DNA of 64,000 nucleotides from Phytohabitans sp037414955 (GCA_037414955.1 JBBEWH010000012.1:62001-126000); one strand, 5' to 3'. Positions 51,541-59,974 are shown, counted from the first letter of the stretch. Notes: generated by a model from the sequence alone, not told the origin. Program-made: numbers and translations.

Positions 51541-51569
51541 TTGACCCGCCCACCGGCGGGCACTATATG
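51541..51569 (+). promoter_or_regulatory. Sigma-70-type promoter of the histidine kinase gene
   Basis: TTGACC (51541-51546) and TATATG (51564-51569) are separated by exactly 17 bp. The GTG start is only 4 bases after the -10, so the transcript is probably leaderless. The spacer holds an additional 6-bp dyad (CCCGCC-CACC-GGCGGG). Confidence 0.6.
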
Positions 51570-51573
51570 ACCT

Positions 51574-52881
51574 GTGGAGATCCGTGAGACCGGTGCATCG
51601 CCGGGCCGATGGGTGAGGCGCGGTGTGCGCTCCGTGCTCGGCGGCCTGGCCGCGGTCGGTCTGGCGTTCACCAATATCCCGCTACTCGCCGTGTCGGTCG
51701 TCGCGTTGGCGTTGGCACCGGTGCCGTTCCTCGGCCTGGCGCTGGCGCCGTGGACGATGACGCTGGTCCGGATGCGCGCCGACCTCGAGCGCAGACGCGC
51801 CTCACGGACCGGTGTCCTGGTGACCCGCCCGTACCATCCGCCCCCGGAACGGGCCATGGCCGGCAGCTGGCAGCGTTTCCGGTGGATCGTGACGGACCCG
51901 GCCACCTGGCGTGACCTTGCCTGGCTCCTGCCCGGCGCGATCGTCGGTTTCGCGCTCGGATCGGCCGCGGTGGTCGTGCCGCTGTACGGCCTGGCGGGTC
52001 TGACGTTGACCCCGTTGTGGATCTGGCTGGGCACCGGCTGGTACGGCTACGGCGTCGTCTGGTCCATCGACACGTTCGCCGAAGGTCTGCTCTGCCTACC
52101 GCAAGGCGCCGTCATCCTCGTCGCGGGCCTGTGGCTGGCGCCGTGGCTGCGCCGCGTCGATGCCCTCTTCGCCCGGCTCTTCCTCGCGCCCACCACGGCT
52201 GCCGCACTCCGGCTGCGCGTCACCCAGCTGACCCTCACCCGCGCTGACACGGTGGACGCCCAAGCGGCGGAGCTGCGCCGCATCGAACGTGACCTGCACG
52301 ACGGCGTCCAGGCCCGCCTCGTCGCGCTGAGAATGGTGCTCGGCCTGGCCGACACCCTCATCGACCGCGACCCGGCCCAGGCACACAAGCTGCTCGCCGA
52401 AGCGCGCGAGTCCAGCGGTATGGCGCTGGTCGAGCTGCGGCACCTCGTCCGCGGCATCCACCCACCGGTACTCGCCGAACGTGGACTCGGCGGCGCGGTC
52501 CGCGCACTGGCGCTCAGCCTGCCGGTCCCGATCGCGGTCGACATCGCCCTGCCTGGACGACCGGACACGCCCGTCGAGTCCGCCGCGTACTTCGCCGTCG
52601 CCGAAGCGCTGACCAACATGATCCGGCACAGCCGGGCCCACTCCGGATCGGTGTCCATGAGGCACGCGGACGGTGTGCTGACCATGGTGGTTACCGACGA
52701 CGGCGCGGGCGGCGCCGACCCCGCCGCCGGCACCGGGTTGCACGGTATCGAACGCCGCCTCGCCGCGTTCGATGGCACGATGACACTGTCGAGCCCGCCC
52801 GGGGGGCCCACCGTCATCACCATGGAGCTGCCGTGCGCGTTGTCATCGCCGAGGACCACGCCCTCCTCCGCGACGGACTGA
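51574..52881 (+). CDS. NarL-type sensor histidine kinase
   Basis: The 435-residue kinase has an N-terminal sensor region with four to five transmembrane helices (VLGGLAAVGLAFTNIPLLAV, LAWLLPGAIVGFALGSAAVV, LTPLWIWLGTGWYGYGVVWS). The HisKA_3 phospho-acceptor RRIERDLHDGVQARLVALRM lies near His 242, and HATPase_c motifs follow (AYFAVAEALTNMIRHSRAHS, VVTDDGAGG, GTGLHGIERRLAAF). With the partner regulator, which overlaps it by 49 bases, it forms a two-component system. Its position beside a desaturase suggests it may sense membrane state (inference). Confidence 0.9.
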   Translation: MEIRETGASPGRWVRRGVRSVLGGLAAVGLAFTNIPLLAVSVVALALAPVPFLGLALAPWTMTLVRMRADLERRRASRTGVLVTRPYHPPPERAMAGSWQRFRWIVTDPATWRDLAWLLPGAIVGFALGSAAVVVPLYGLAGLTLTPLWIWLGTGWYGYGVVWSIDTFAEGLLCLPQGAVILVAGLWLAPWLRRVDALFARLFLAPTTAAALRLRVTQLTLTRADTVDAQAAELRRIERDLHDGVQARLVALRMVLGLADTLIDRDPAQAHKLLAEARESSGMALVELRHLVRGIHPPVLAERGLGGAVRALALSLPVPIAVDIALPGRPDTPVESAAYFAVAEALTNMIRHSRAHSGSVSMRHADGVLTMVVTDDGAGGADPAAGTGLHGIERRLAAFDGTMTLSSPPGGPTVITMELPCALSSPRTTPSSATD

Positions 52882-53468
52882 CCCGCCTGCTGCAGGCGTT
52901 CGACTTCGACGTCGTCGCGACCATCGACAACGGCCCGGCCCTGCTGCCCGCCCTGATCGCACACAAGCCCCAGGTCGCGATCATCGACGTCCGGCTCCCG
53001 CCGACGTTCACCGACGAAGGACTGCAAGCCGCGATCGCGGCCCGAGCGCACCTGCCGGGTCTGCCGATCCTCATGCTCTCCCAGCACGTCGAGCCCATGT
53101 ACGCCCGCGAACTGCTCAGCACCCCGGACGGCGGTGTGGGCTATCTGCTCAAAGATCGCGTCTCCGACGTCGAGGAGTTCGTCGACGCGGTCCGCCGGGT
53201 AGCCGCCGGTGGCACCGCTATGGACCCCGAAGTGATCTCACAACTGCTCGTCCGCCGTGAGCCACTGGCGGTACTCACCAGCCGGGAGCGTGAAGTGCTC
53301 GGGGTCATGGCTGAGGGCCGCTCCAACGCCGCGATCGCGGCCCACCTCCGCATCACCGAGAAAGCCGTGAGCAAACACATCAACAACATCCTCACCAAAC
53401 TCGAGATGCCGCCCTCCGACGACGACAACCGCCGCGTCCTCGCCGTACTGGCATACCTCAACGCCTGA
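52833..53468 (+). CDS. NarL/LuxR-type response regulator
   Basis: A 211-residue regulator with a receiver domain (VVIAEDHALLRDGLTRLLQA, phospho-acceptor Asp in VAIIDVRLPP near residue 52, conserved Lys in GYLLKDRVSD). The C-terminal HTH carries LTSREREVLGVMAEGRSNAA and ITEKAVSKHINNILTKL. The GTG start lies 49 bases inside the kinase gene in another frame, so translation is coupled. It probably binds the palindromes upstream of the kinase and may drive the desaturase. A hairpin at 53500 follows. Confidence 0.92.
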   Translation: MRVVIAEDHALLRDGLTRLLQAFDFDVVATIDNGPALLPALIAHKPQVAIIDVRLPPTFTDEGLQAAIAARAHLPGLPILMLSQHVEPMYARELLSTPDGGVGYLLKDRVSDVEEFVDAVRRVAAGGTAMDPEVISQLLVRREPLAVLTSREREVLGVMAEGRSNAAIAAHLRITEKAVSKHINNILTKLEMPPSDDDNRRVLAVLAYLNA

Positions 53469-53499
53469 GGGTCTGCGGCGCTACCTCCGCCGCGCCGAC

Positions 53500-53518
53500 C
53501 CGCACGGTGATCGTGCGG
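53500..53518. terminator. Terminator hairpin
   Basis: CCGCACG-GTGAT-CGTGCGG gives a 7-bp stem with a 5-nt loop between the convergent response regulator and GntR genes. Confidence 0.5.
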
Positions 53519-53556
53519 TCCGCCAGGCGATCTCGCCGACGCGGTAGGGCCCTGTT

Positions 53557-54315
53557 CTAGGCGGCGCCCCAGTTCAGGGACGAGCCAGTCGCGGCGCGCT
53601 CGGTGCGGATCTCCATCATGCTGCCGAGGATCGTGGCCCGGTCGACGACGACCGCCGTGCCGTCGAGCGTGTACGTGACCCGGTCGCTGACGAACACGGG
53701 GCTGCCGGCAGCCTCCTGGAGGTGCCGGGCGGTGGTCGCGGCGAGGGTGCCGGGCCGGATCGTCTCGGTGGCGCGGGCGACGGCCACACCGGCGTCCGCG
53801 AGCGCGCCGTACAACGAGACCGCGCCGAAGTCGTGGTCACGGATCTGGTCGGCGTACGGCTGGCGGACCCAGGACACCTGATGGACCGCGGGCCGCCCGG
53901 CGAACTGGCGCAGCCGTTCCAGCCGTAGCGCGGTGTCCGCGGCGCGGATCCGCAACCGGGTGACGACGGACGCCGGCGCACGCCGAACCGTGCGGGCGAG
54001 CACGACGGTGCGCACGTCGTGGCCCTGCTTCTTCAGGTCGTCGGCGAGGCTCTGGAGCGCGCCCAACTGGTAGGCCAGGTGCGGCGGGGCGACGAACGTC
54101 CCGAGGCCCGGCCGCTGGACGATCAGCCCGTCGTCGCTGAGCTGCCGCAGCGCCTGCCGCAGCGTCATCAACGTGACCCCGTACGCGGCACTCAGGTCCC
54201 GCTGCGCGGGGAGCGCCTCGCCCGGTGCGTAGTGGCCGGCCCGGATCTTCGCGGCGAGGTCGGCGGCGATGGCCCGGTACCTCGCCCCGGACCTTGCCTC
54301 AGACACGGGAACCAC
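53557..54315 (-). CDS. GntR/HutC-family transcriptional regulator
   Basis: A 252-residue protein with a GntR winged helix (about residues 12-78: YRAIAADLAAKIRAGHYAPG, ALPAQRDLSAAYGVTLMTLR) and a UTRA effector domain (about 95-240: RLRIRAADTALRLERLRQFA, PVFVSDRVTYTLDGTAVVVD). It begins three bases after the trpA stop, so it is the third gene of the trpBA operon. The repeats TAGAACTCT/AGTTCTAGAACT ahead of trpB (56326-56359) are the obvious site for it. A GntR protein regulating tryptophan synthase genes is not the usual arrangement. Effector unknown. Confidence 0.85.
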   Translation of the reverse strand: MVPVSEARSGARYRAIAADLAAKIRAGHYAPGEALPAQRDLSAAYGVTLMTLRQALRQLSDDGLIVQRPGLGTFVAPPHLAYQLGALQSLADDLKKQGHDVRTVVLARTVRRAPASVVTRLRIRAADTALRLERLRQFAGRPAVHQVSWVRQPYADQIRDHDFGAVSLYGALADAGVAVARATETIRPGTLAATTARHLQEAAGSPVFVSDRVTYTLDGTAVVVDRATILGSMMEIRTERAATGSSLNWGAA

Positions 54316-54318
54316 GGG

Positions 54319-55122
54319 TCACAGCGGGCCGTCCTCCTCGTCAAGCGCTCGGCGCATTCTAGCGAGGTACGCCGCGACGTCGGCCGGGGTCGCCCCGTCG
54401 AGGATGCGGCGCACGACCGCCGCGCCGACGATGACACCGTCGGCACTGCGGGCGGCCGCCGCCGCGTGCTCCGGCGTCGACACGCCGAAGCCCAGCAGCA
54501 CCGGAAGGTCCGTGCCGGCCCGGATCCGCGCGACGAGGTCCGCCGCCGAGCCGGCCAGCTCCGCCCGTTCCCCCGTCGTGCCCATCACCGACACCGCGTA
54601 GACGAAGCCGCGGCTGCGCCGCCCGATCTCGTCCAGCCGCGGGCGCGGCGTCGAAGGTGCGGCGAGGAGGGCCAGGTCGACGCCCGCGGCCGCGGTGCCG
54701 GCCGCCAGCTCGTCGACCTCGTCGAGCGGCAGGTCGGGCACGATCAGGCCGGTGACGCCCGCGGTACCGAGCGCCGCGCCGAACCGGTCCGGGCCGTCGC
54801 GCAGCGCGAGGTTGCCGTAGGTGCTCACGACCAGCGGCGGCAGGTCGGCGGCGAGGCGGGCGAGCTCGGCGAGGATGCCGTGCGCGGTCGCGCCGTGGGC
54901 CAATGCCGCCTCGGAGGCCTCCTGAACGGTGACGCCGTCGAGCGTCGGATCGGAGAAAGGCAGACCGACCTCGATCGCGTCGGCACCCGCGTCGGCGAAC
55001 GCCCGCAGGTGGTCGGTCCAGTTCGCGGTGAGCTGACCGGTGAGGTAGGGCATCAGCAGGCTGCGACCGGCGTCCCGGCGGCTACGCAGGTGTGCTTCGA
55101 GGCGGCCCGTTTCGCGCGTCAC
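54319..55122 (-). CDS. trpA: Tryptophan synthase alpha subunit
   Basis: A 267-residue TIM-barrel protein that cleaves indole-3-glycerol phosphate to indole. LMPYLTGQLT replaces the usual PYxTAGxP. The catalytic Glu lies in GADAIEVGLPFSDP, whose SDP holds the catalytic Asp. VVSTYGNL, GVTGLIVPDLPLDE, AAPSTPRPRLDEI, GFVYAVSVMGTTGE and LLGFGVSTPEHA are all in the expected order. It overlaps trpB by 4 bases (ATGA) and is followed by gntR. No other trp gene is visible nearby. This suggests a second, specialised trpBA copy rather than the housekeeping operon. Confidence 0.95.
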   Translation of the reverse strand: MTRETGRLEAHLRSRRDAGRSLLMPYLTGQLTANWTDHLRAFADAGADAIEVGLPFSDPTLDGVTVQEASEAALAHGATAHGILAELARLAADLPPLVVSTYGNLALRDGPDRFGAALGTAGVTGLIVPDLPLDEVDELAAGTAAAGVDLALLAAPSTPRPRLDEIGRRSRGFVYAVSVMGTTGERAELAGSAADLVARIRAGTDLPVLLGFGVSTPEHAAAAARSADGVIVGAAVVRRILDGATPADVAAYLARMRRALDEEDGPL

Positions 55123-56312
55123 ATCAGCTCCATCAGGGCCGCGGTGTCCTTGTCGCCGCGCCCGGACAGGGTCAGCAGCACCGTCGTCCCCGGCGGGAGC
55201 TCGCCGGTGCCGGCCGCGCGGATCACCCAGGCCACCGCGTGCGCCGACTCGAGCGCCGGAATGATGCCCTCCGCCCTGGCCAACCGCACCGCGGCGTCGA
55301 CCGCCTCGGCGTCGGTGACCGTCTCGTACCGCGCCCGGCCGAGGTCGCGCAGGTGGGCGTGCTCCGGTCCGACGCCGGGATAGTCAAGCCCGGCGGCGAC
55401 CGAGTGCGCCTCGTTGATCTGGCCCTCGCCGTCCTGCAGGAACAGCGACCGCGCGCCGTGCAGCACGCCGACCCGGCCGAGGCTCGCGCCGGCGCCGCCC
55501 ACCGCCTCGACGCCGACCAGCCGGGCGGACGTGTCGACGAACCCGGCGAACGTGCCCGCGGCGTTGGAGCCGCCGCCCACGCACGCCACCACGTGGTCGG
55601 GCACGCCGCTGCCCAACTCGGCCGCGCACTGCCGGCGCGCCTCGTCGCCGATGACCCGCTGGAACTCCCGCACCATCCACGGGTAGGGGTGCGGACCCAC
55701 GACCGAGCCCACGCAGTAGTACGAGTCCGCGGTCGCGCCGACCCAGTGCCGCATCGCCTCGCTGGTGGCGTCCTTGAGGGTGCGGCTGCCCGTCCGGACC
55801 GGAACCACCTCGGCACCCAGGACCCGCATCCGGACCACGTTGAGCGCCTGCCGCTCGATGTCGCGTTCGCCCATGAACACGGTCGCCCCGAGGCCGAGCA
55901 GCGCGGCGGCGGTCGCGGTCGCGACGCCGTGCTGGCCGGCACCCGTCTCGGCGATGAGCCGGGCGCGGCCCATCCGCCGGGCCAGCAACGCCTGCCCCAG
56001 CACGTTGTTGATTTTGTGCGAGCCGGTGTGGGCCAGATCCTCGCGCTTGAGCAGCAGGTTGACGCCCAGTTCGGCCGACAGCCGCCAGGCCGGCGTCAAC
56101 GGCGTCGGCCGGCCGGCGTGCGCGGCCAGCAACGTCGCGAGGGTGCCCCGGAAGCCCGGGTCCGCCCACGCGTCGCGGAACGCCTCCGCCACCTCCCGGC
56201 ACGCCGGCACCAGCGACTCGGGGACGTAGCCGCCCCCGAACTCGCCGAACCGGCCGCGCGCCGACGGGTCGCCCATCAACCCGGGCCGCTGCCGCACCTC
56301 GACCTCGCCCAT
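55119..56312 (-). CDS. trpB: Tryptophan synthase beta subunit
   Basis: The 397-residue PLP enzyme joins indole and serine to make tryptophan. Key features are GRFGEFGGGYVPESLVPA, the PLP-lysine in LAHTGSHKINN (about residue 100), ETGAGQHGVATATAAALLGL, and the phosphate-binding GGGSNAAGTFAGFVD. HSVAAGLDYPGVGPEHA and the end TVLLTLSGRGDKD follow. It is of the TrpB1 type that works with TrpA. ATG 56312 has AGGAGG upstream and a TATAGA -10 element with operator repeats (56326-56359). It leads the operon trpB-trpA-gntR. Confidence 0.95.
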   Translation of the reverse strand: MGEVEVRQRPGLMGDPSARGRFGEFGGGYVPESLVPACREVAEAFRDAWADPGFRGTLATLLAAHAGRPTPLTPAWRLSAELGVNLLLKREDLAHTGSHKINNVLGQALLARRMGRARLIAETGAGQHGVATATAAALLGLGATVFMGERDIERQALNVVRMRVLGAEVVPVRTGSRTLKDATSEAMRHWVGATADSYYCVGSVVGPHPYPWMVREFQRVIGDEARRQCAAELGSGVPDHVVACVGGGSNAAGTFAGFVDTSARLVGVEAVGGAGASLGRVGVLHGARSLFLQDGEGQINEAHSVAAGLDYPGVGPEHAHLRDLGRARYETVTDAEAVDAAVRLARAEGIIPALESAHAVAWVIRAAGTGELPPGTTVLLTLSGRGDKDTAALMELM

Positions 56313-56325
56313 GACACCCTCCTGG

Positions 56326-56359
56326 AGAGTTCTATACTTCAGCTAAGAGTTCTAGAACT
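56326..56359 (-). promoter_or_regulatory. trpBA promoter with GntR-type operator repeats
   Basis: On the minus strand TAGAACTCT occurs twice (56346-56354 and 56326-56334) with 20-bp periodicity, two helical turns. The upstream copy is part of a perfect 12-bp palindrome AGTTCTAGAACT (56348-56359). The downstream copy overlaps a TATAGA -10 box. A repressor bound to both would block RNA polymerase. Confidence 0.7.
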
Positions 56360-56426
56360 GTGGAGACCGAGTGTGGCACAGTGCGGGCGGGCGCACCAGC
56401 CGATGGTGGCTCGGGGGTGATTATCG

Positions 56427-56936
56427 TCATGCCCCCAGTCCAGGAACGAGTCGCGATATCACGACCGGACCTGACGCGTGCGGCTTGACCTCGATGGTCC
56501 AGCGAACGACGATCTCAAACTCGGCCGGGATCGGTGCCGGACGCTCACCATCGTCGCGGCAGACGCATCGGACCGCGATCATATCCGGCCCGATCGTCGA
56601 TGCTCTGTCCAACGTCGACGCTCTGTCCAACGTCGACGCTCCGTCCAACGTCGATGCCTCGTCCAACATGGACAATTGCGCGGTCGCTGTGCGCCATCGA
56701 GTCTCCCATTCGGCCACATCGCCGCTGCACGCCCGTACGTAAGCCAGTGTCACCGCGAGGTTGGGCATCCGCCGGCCCCCGGCGGCCTCGCACAGGGTCG
56801 TGGCGGAGTAGTGCGCGCGGGCCGCCAGCGTCCGATATCCGGGGTCACCGGCGCGCTCCCGCAGTCGCCGTAGCGCTGCCGCAAACGTTGAAATCACGCC
56901 GCCCTGCGGATCCAACGGGCGTTCCGGACGGGGCAT
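56427..56936 (-). CDS. XRE-type helix-turn-helix protein with internal minisatellite
   Basis: The 169-residue protein starts at ATG 56936 (GGAGG upstream). The HTH region is TFAAALRRLRERAGDPGYRT, LAARAHYSATTLCEAAGGRR and NLAVTLAYVRACSGDVAEWE, a pattern often found at the N-terminus of larger XRE-STAND or XRE-WD40 proteins of Micromonosporaceae. The following STLDGASTLDRASTLDRAST stretch is encoded by the 18-bp repeats at 56596-56667. The C-terminus (AEFEIVVRWTIEVKPHA) is a short beta segment. Either a small regulator or the truncated front of a larger protein. Confidence 0.7.
   Translation of the reverse strand: MPRPERPLDPQGGVISTFAAALRRLRERAGDPGYRTLAARAHYSATTLCEAAGGRRMPNLAVTLAYVRACSGDVAEWETRWRTATAQLSMLDEASTLDGASTLDRASTLDRASTIGPDMIAVRCVCRDDGERPAPIPAEFEIVVRWTIEVKPHASGPVVISRLVPGLGA
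56596..56667. repeat. 18-bp tandem repeat, four units
   Basis: Four consecutive units of GTCGAYGCTCTGTCCAAC-type sequence (56596-56613, 56614-56631, 56632-56649, 56650-56667) differ at one to three positions. They lie inside the HTH gene and encode a six-residue unit (ASTLDR) without breaking the frame. Confidence 0.9.
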
Positions 56937-57053
56937 GGCAACCTCCGGCTCATTGATCTGAGTTGTTTTGAGTCTGGCGTTCTGTGGTGCCGGACAACCC
57001 AATCTCGACTAAATCTATTTAGGACCGTTAAGGCATTCTGATTGGAGATCGAA

Positions 57054-57662
57054 ATGCGACGCATCATCGGTACGCTGAACGCGACCCTCCTCGGGCTGGC
57101 GGTCGTCGCCGTAGCCGTTCCGGCCAGCGCGGCGCCGGCCACCGCTCACATCTCGTCGGTCCGCACGGCGGCGACCCCACACTGCGTGGTGCAGGCCACC
57201 CCCGCGGGCAGCGTCCGCACCCCGGCCGCCGCGGCCTGCTTCGCCACCTTCGCCGAATCGGTCGCGCACGCGACGTCCGGCGCCGTTCGCTTGCCCGCGA
57301 ACGCGACCCAGGTGACCCAGCAGCAGCTCGACGCCGGCTACGCCAAGGCGCGCGCCGCCGCCCCGGCGTCCGGCGGCATCGGCATCATGGCCGTGGTCAT
57401 CGGCATCTCCTACTTCAATACTGGCTTCAGCGGCTCGAGCAGCGTCCACCAAGCCGCGACCGACTGCGACACCAACGCCGACGTCGACTGGCTCATCAAC
57501 CAGCTCACCAACGACAACGTTTTCAGCTCGGCGCAAGCATTCGGGCAGTGCCAGGGCATCTACTACGACCTGCCGAACCGTCCGGCGGGCGGCGCCCGGG
57601 TCAACACAAACTGGAGCGGCGGAGCGATGGACAACAGGGCCAGCTCGGTCGAGTGGGTCTGA
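57054..57662 (+). CDS. Secreted protein of unknown function
   Basis: A 202-residue protein with a signal peptide (IGTLNATLLGLAVVAVAVPA, cleavage after ASA). ATG 57054 follows TGGAGA. The mature protein carries HCVVQATPAGSVRTPAAAAC, then FATFAESVAHATSG, a glycine-rich loop, SVHQAATDCDTNADVDWLIN and a C-terminal MDNRASSVEWV. Four cysteines suggest two disulfides. The pattern occurs in small actinobacterial exported proteins, but I do not know a function. A strong terminator follows at 57686. Confidence 0.75.
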   Translation: MRRIIGTLNATLLGLAVVAVAVPASAAPATAHISSVRTAATPHCVVQATPAGSVRTPAAAACFATFAESVAHATSGAVRLPANATQVTQQQLDAGYAKARAAAPASGGIGIMAVVIGISYFNTGFSGSSSVHQAATDCDTNADVDWLINQLTNDNVFSSAQAFGQCQGIYYDLPNRPAGGARVNTNWSGGAMDNRASSVEWV

Positions 57663-57685
57663 CCTTCCGGTCGACATGTCGCTAG

Positions 57686-57719
57686 GGCTGCCCGGCGGAT
57701 CGCTCCGCCGGGCAGCCCT
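57686..57719 (+). terminator. Strong terminator hairpin
   Basis: GGGCTGCCCGGCGGA and TCCGCCGGGCAGCCC make a perfect 15-bp stem with a TCGC tetraloop, 23 bases after the secreted-protein stop. It also stands on the 3' side of the amidohydrolase gene. Confidence 0.85.
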
Positions 57720-57818
57720 CCGTACCTCGTCAGTGTCCCGCGCGGCCATGCCTCCAGTAGAGAAGGCCGCCTTCATCGAAACTGCATCGTTTCGGCATCG
57801 TTACGGTGAGTGATCCTA

Positions 57819-57838
57819 ACGTGGAGGTGATTCCACGT
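57819..57838. repeat. Inverted repeat downstream of the amidohydrolase
   Basis: ACGTGGA-GGTGAT-TCCACGT is a perfect 7-bp dyad 18 bases past the amidohydrolase stop. It may be that gene's terminator; no T-run follows. Confidence 0.35.
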
Positions 57839-57855
57839 GACGCCCCGTCGCTCGA

Positions 57856-59457
57856 TCAGAACCGGGGAGGCGTCGATGTGGCCGGCGTCAGGATCCCACC
57901 GGCCCGCGTCCGGACGGCGTGCGCGGCCGCTGCGGCGTTGCGGACCACCGTGCCGACGTCGTGGCTGACCATCTCCCGGTCTTGTTTGACGATCCGTCCG
58001 TCGATCAGGACAGTGTCGATGTTGGCCGGGGTGGCCGATCGGACCACAGTGGACTCCAGATCTCCGATCGGTGCGATGTTGATGTCGTCGGCGCGGAGCA
58101 GGATGATGTCCGCTCGCTTGCCCGGGGTGATCGACCCGGTCACCGCGTCCAGGCCGAGCGCGCGGGCGCCGTTGATCGTGGCCATCTCGATCGCCTGCCG
58201 GAAGACGACCGCCGGAAGCTGAGCCGTGTCGGTGCCGACGTGGGGGATACCCAGGTTCCAGGCCACGTTCATCGACTCGAACATGTTGATCGGGGCGAGC
58301 GAGGACGCGTCGAAGGAGAGCGAGACGGTGATCCCGGCGGCCAACATCCGTAGCAGCTGGCCGTGGAAGCCGCCGGCGGTGCCGAGCCGGAGTTCGGAAT
58401 GAACGGCGAAGCTCACCGGCGCGCCGGTGCGTACCATCGCCTGCCGGTCTGCCTCGTCGAACGGCAACGCGTGACAGAGCAGGAAGTCCGGGCCGAGAAA
58501 CCCCATCCTCTCCAGGTTCGCGGCACGTACCGCGCTGGTTGGGCCTTGGCCCGCGTGAACGGAGATGGGCAGCCCGCGCTTTCGTACCTGTGCCATCTCG
58601 GCGAGGAAGTTGTCCAGCTGGCCGGGGCCGCGAAGGTTGACGCCCAGGTGCACCAGCCCGTCGAAGGGTGACTTCGGACCGAACCAGCTGGCCCGTACGC
58701 GGTCGATGTCGGCGAAGTCGATCGGTTGGGTGGCCGGCTGACCGTCGCGATGCCCGTACGAGTAGCGTGCCCGCACCAGGCCGTCGGCGTGGGCGTGCAG
58801 CTCGGCGTCGGCGTATTCCGGTCCACGGACGTTGTGGGCCCAGTTGTTGACCGTGGTGACGCCCGCGTTCGCGCATTCGACCAGACCGAGCAGCACGCTG
58901 TCGTAGAAGTCGTCCGGCTGGTACGCGGCCACGGTCGCCGCCTTCGCCGCGAAGTACTCAAAACCGGTGGAGACGAAGTTGCGTCCGAGCGCGCTCCACA
59001 TGTGGTAGTGCGTCTCGACGAATCCGGGCATGGCGATCATGCGGGACGCGTCGATGACCCGCGCACCGGGGGCCCGAAGATCCCGTCCAACCCGGACGAT
59101 CCGGCCGTCGCGCACCTCGATATCTGCTTTGGCCTGGTTACCGATGGTGGGATCCACCGAAACCAACGCGGCGCCGCGGATCAGGTGGTGGCCCCGGGAC
59201 GGGCGTCGCACCGGCCCGCGGGTGCCGTTGTCGTGGCGCGAATCCGATCCCGCCGCGGCGGCCGGCGACGCGGTCGTCCAGGAGGCGACGGCAGTGGCCC
59301 CGGCCGCCGTCAGCAAAGCTCTGCGCCCGACAAGGTGTGCCGGTACCGGACGGCCGCACCCGTCTAGCGCCGGCGTCCCATCCGCGGCATCATGGCCGTC
59401 GTCCTGGGCGGACGGCCCGGATCCCGTCGCGATCAACATGCCGGTGAACGTAGGCAC
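57856..59457 (-). CDS. Amidohydrolase (chlorohydrolase/cytosine-deaminase-like) with Tat-like signal
   Basis: The 533-residue protein has a twin-arginine-like segment (VGRRALLTAAGATAVASWTT, ending ASPAAAA). The amidohydrolase metal site begins with HYHMW (HxH) near residue 152, followed by the conserved His in ISVHAGQG, the His of LLCHALPFDE and an Asp in SLSFDASSLAP. The C-terminal ITPGKRADIILLRAD is the usual end of the metallo-dependent hydrolase barrel. It should hydrolyse an amide, imide or N-heterocycle ring outside the cytoplasm. Substrate unknown. A shorter start is possible, but the Tat-like stretch favours the ATG at 59457. Confidence 0.85.
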   Translation of the reverse strand: MPTFTGMLIATGSGPSAQDDGHDAADGTPALDGCGRPVPAHLVGRRALLTAAGATAVASWTTASPAAAAGSDSRHDNGTRGPVRRPSRGHHLIRGAALVSVDPTIGNQAKADIEVRDGRIVRVGRDLRAPGARVIDASRMIAMPGFVETHYHMWSALGRNFVSTGFEYFAAKAATVAAYQPDDFYDSVLLGLVECANAGVTTVNNWAHNVRGPEYADAELHAHADGLVRARYSYGHRDGQPATQPIDFADIDRVRASWFGPKSPFDGLVHLGVNLRGPGQLDNFLAEMAQVRKRGLPISVHAGQGPTSAVRAANLERMGFLGPDFLLCHALPFDEADRQAMVRTGAPVSFAVHSELRLGTAGGFHGQLLRMLAAGITVSLSFDASSLAPINMFESMNVAWNLGIPHVGTDTAQLPAVVFRQAIEMATINGARALGLDAVTGSITPGKRADIILLRADDINIAPIGDLESTVVRSATPANIDTVLIDGRIVKQDREMVSHDVGTVVRNAAAAAHAVRTRAGGILTPATSTPPRF

Positions 59458-59546
59458 GGACCGTTTCGACGGCGTCGCTGATTATCGACGGCACCGTTAA
59501 CGGGCGGTCAGTCCCGGACGAGTACGACAGTCCATATCCCCAACCG

Positions 59547-59897
59547 CTATTTGGTGGCGGCGTGGTACTCCTCCACGATGGCCGCCGGGATCCGACCACG
59601 GTCCGCCAGTTCCTTACCCTGCTTGGCAGCCCACTCCCGGATGGCCTTGTTCTCATCCCGGCCACCAGCGCGACGTCCGCCACCGACCGCTGCTGGCCGT
59701 GCGGGTGCGGACGCCCCCGAACGCCCAAGACGGCTGCCGGCCTCCTGGTAGGGGAACAGCAGCGAGCGCAGCTTACTGGCGTTCCGGCCCGAGAGGTCGA
59801 TGGAGTAGTCGACCCCGTCGAGGCCGAACCTGACCGTCTCGTCAGCGGCCTTACCGTCGATGTCGTCAATCAGAGTCTCGATTACCTGCCGCGCCAC
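59547..59897 (-). CDS. lsr2: Lsr2-family nucleoid protein
   Basis: The 116-residue protein has the Lsr2 N-terminal oligomerisation domain (VIETLIDDIDGKAADETVRF, GLDGVDYSIDLSGRNASKLR). The C-terminal DNA-binding part is NKAIREWAAKQGKELADRGR, then IPAAIVEEYHAAT; the RGR triplet is the AT-hook-like motif for the minor groove. Lsr2 silences AT-rich, horizontally acquired DNA in actinobacteria. Start at GTG 59897 because GGAGG lies nine bases upstream. The usual actinomycete has two lsr2 paralogues; which one this is cannot be told. Confidence 0.9.
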   Translation of the reverse strand: MARQVIETLIDDIDGKAADETVRFGLDGVDYSIDLSGRNASKLRSLLFPYQEAGSRLGRSGASAPARPAAVGGGRRAGGRDENKAIREWAAKQGKELADRGRIPAAIVEEYHAATK

Positions 59898-59974
59898 GAG
59901 CCCACACCTCCACACAAATGGTTTCGGTGAAGACTACCCTGCTCGCCAGATGAGTACCGCTTGGCTTCGCGATG

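Noticed and set aside
56596..56667. CRISPR-like array
   Set aside because: The repeat is a direct tandem of 18-bp units without spacers and lies within a coding frame.
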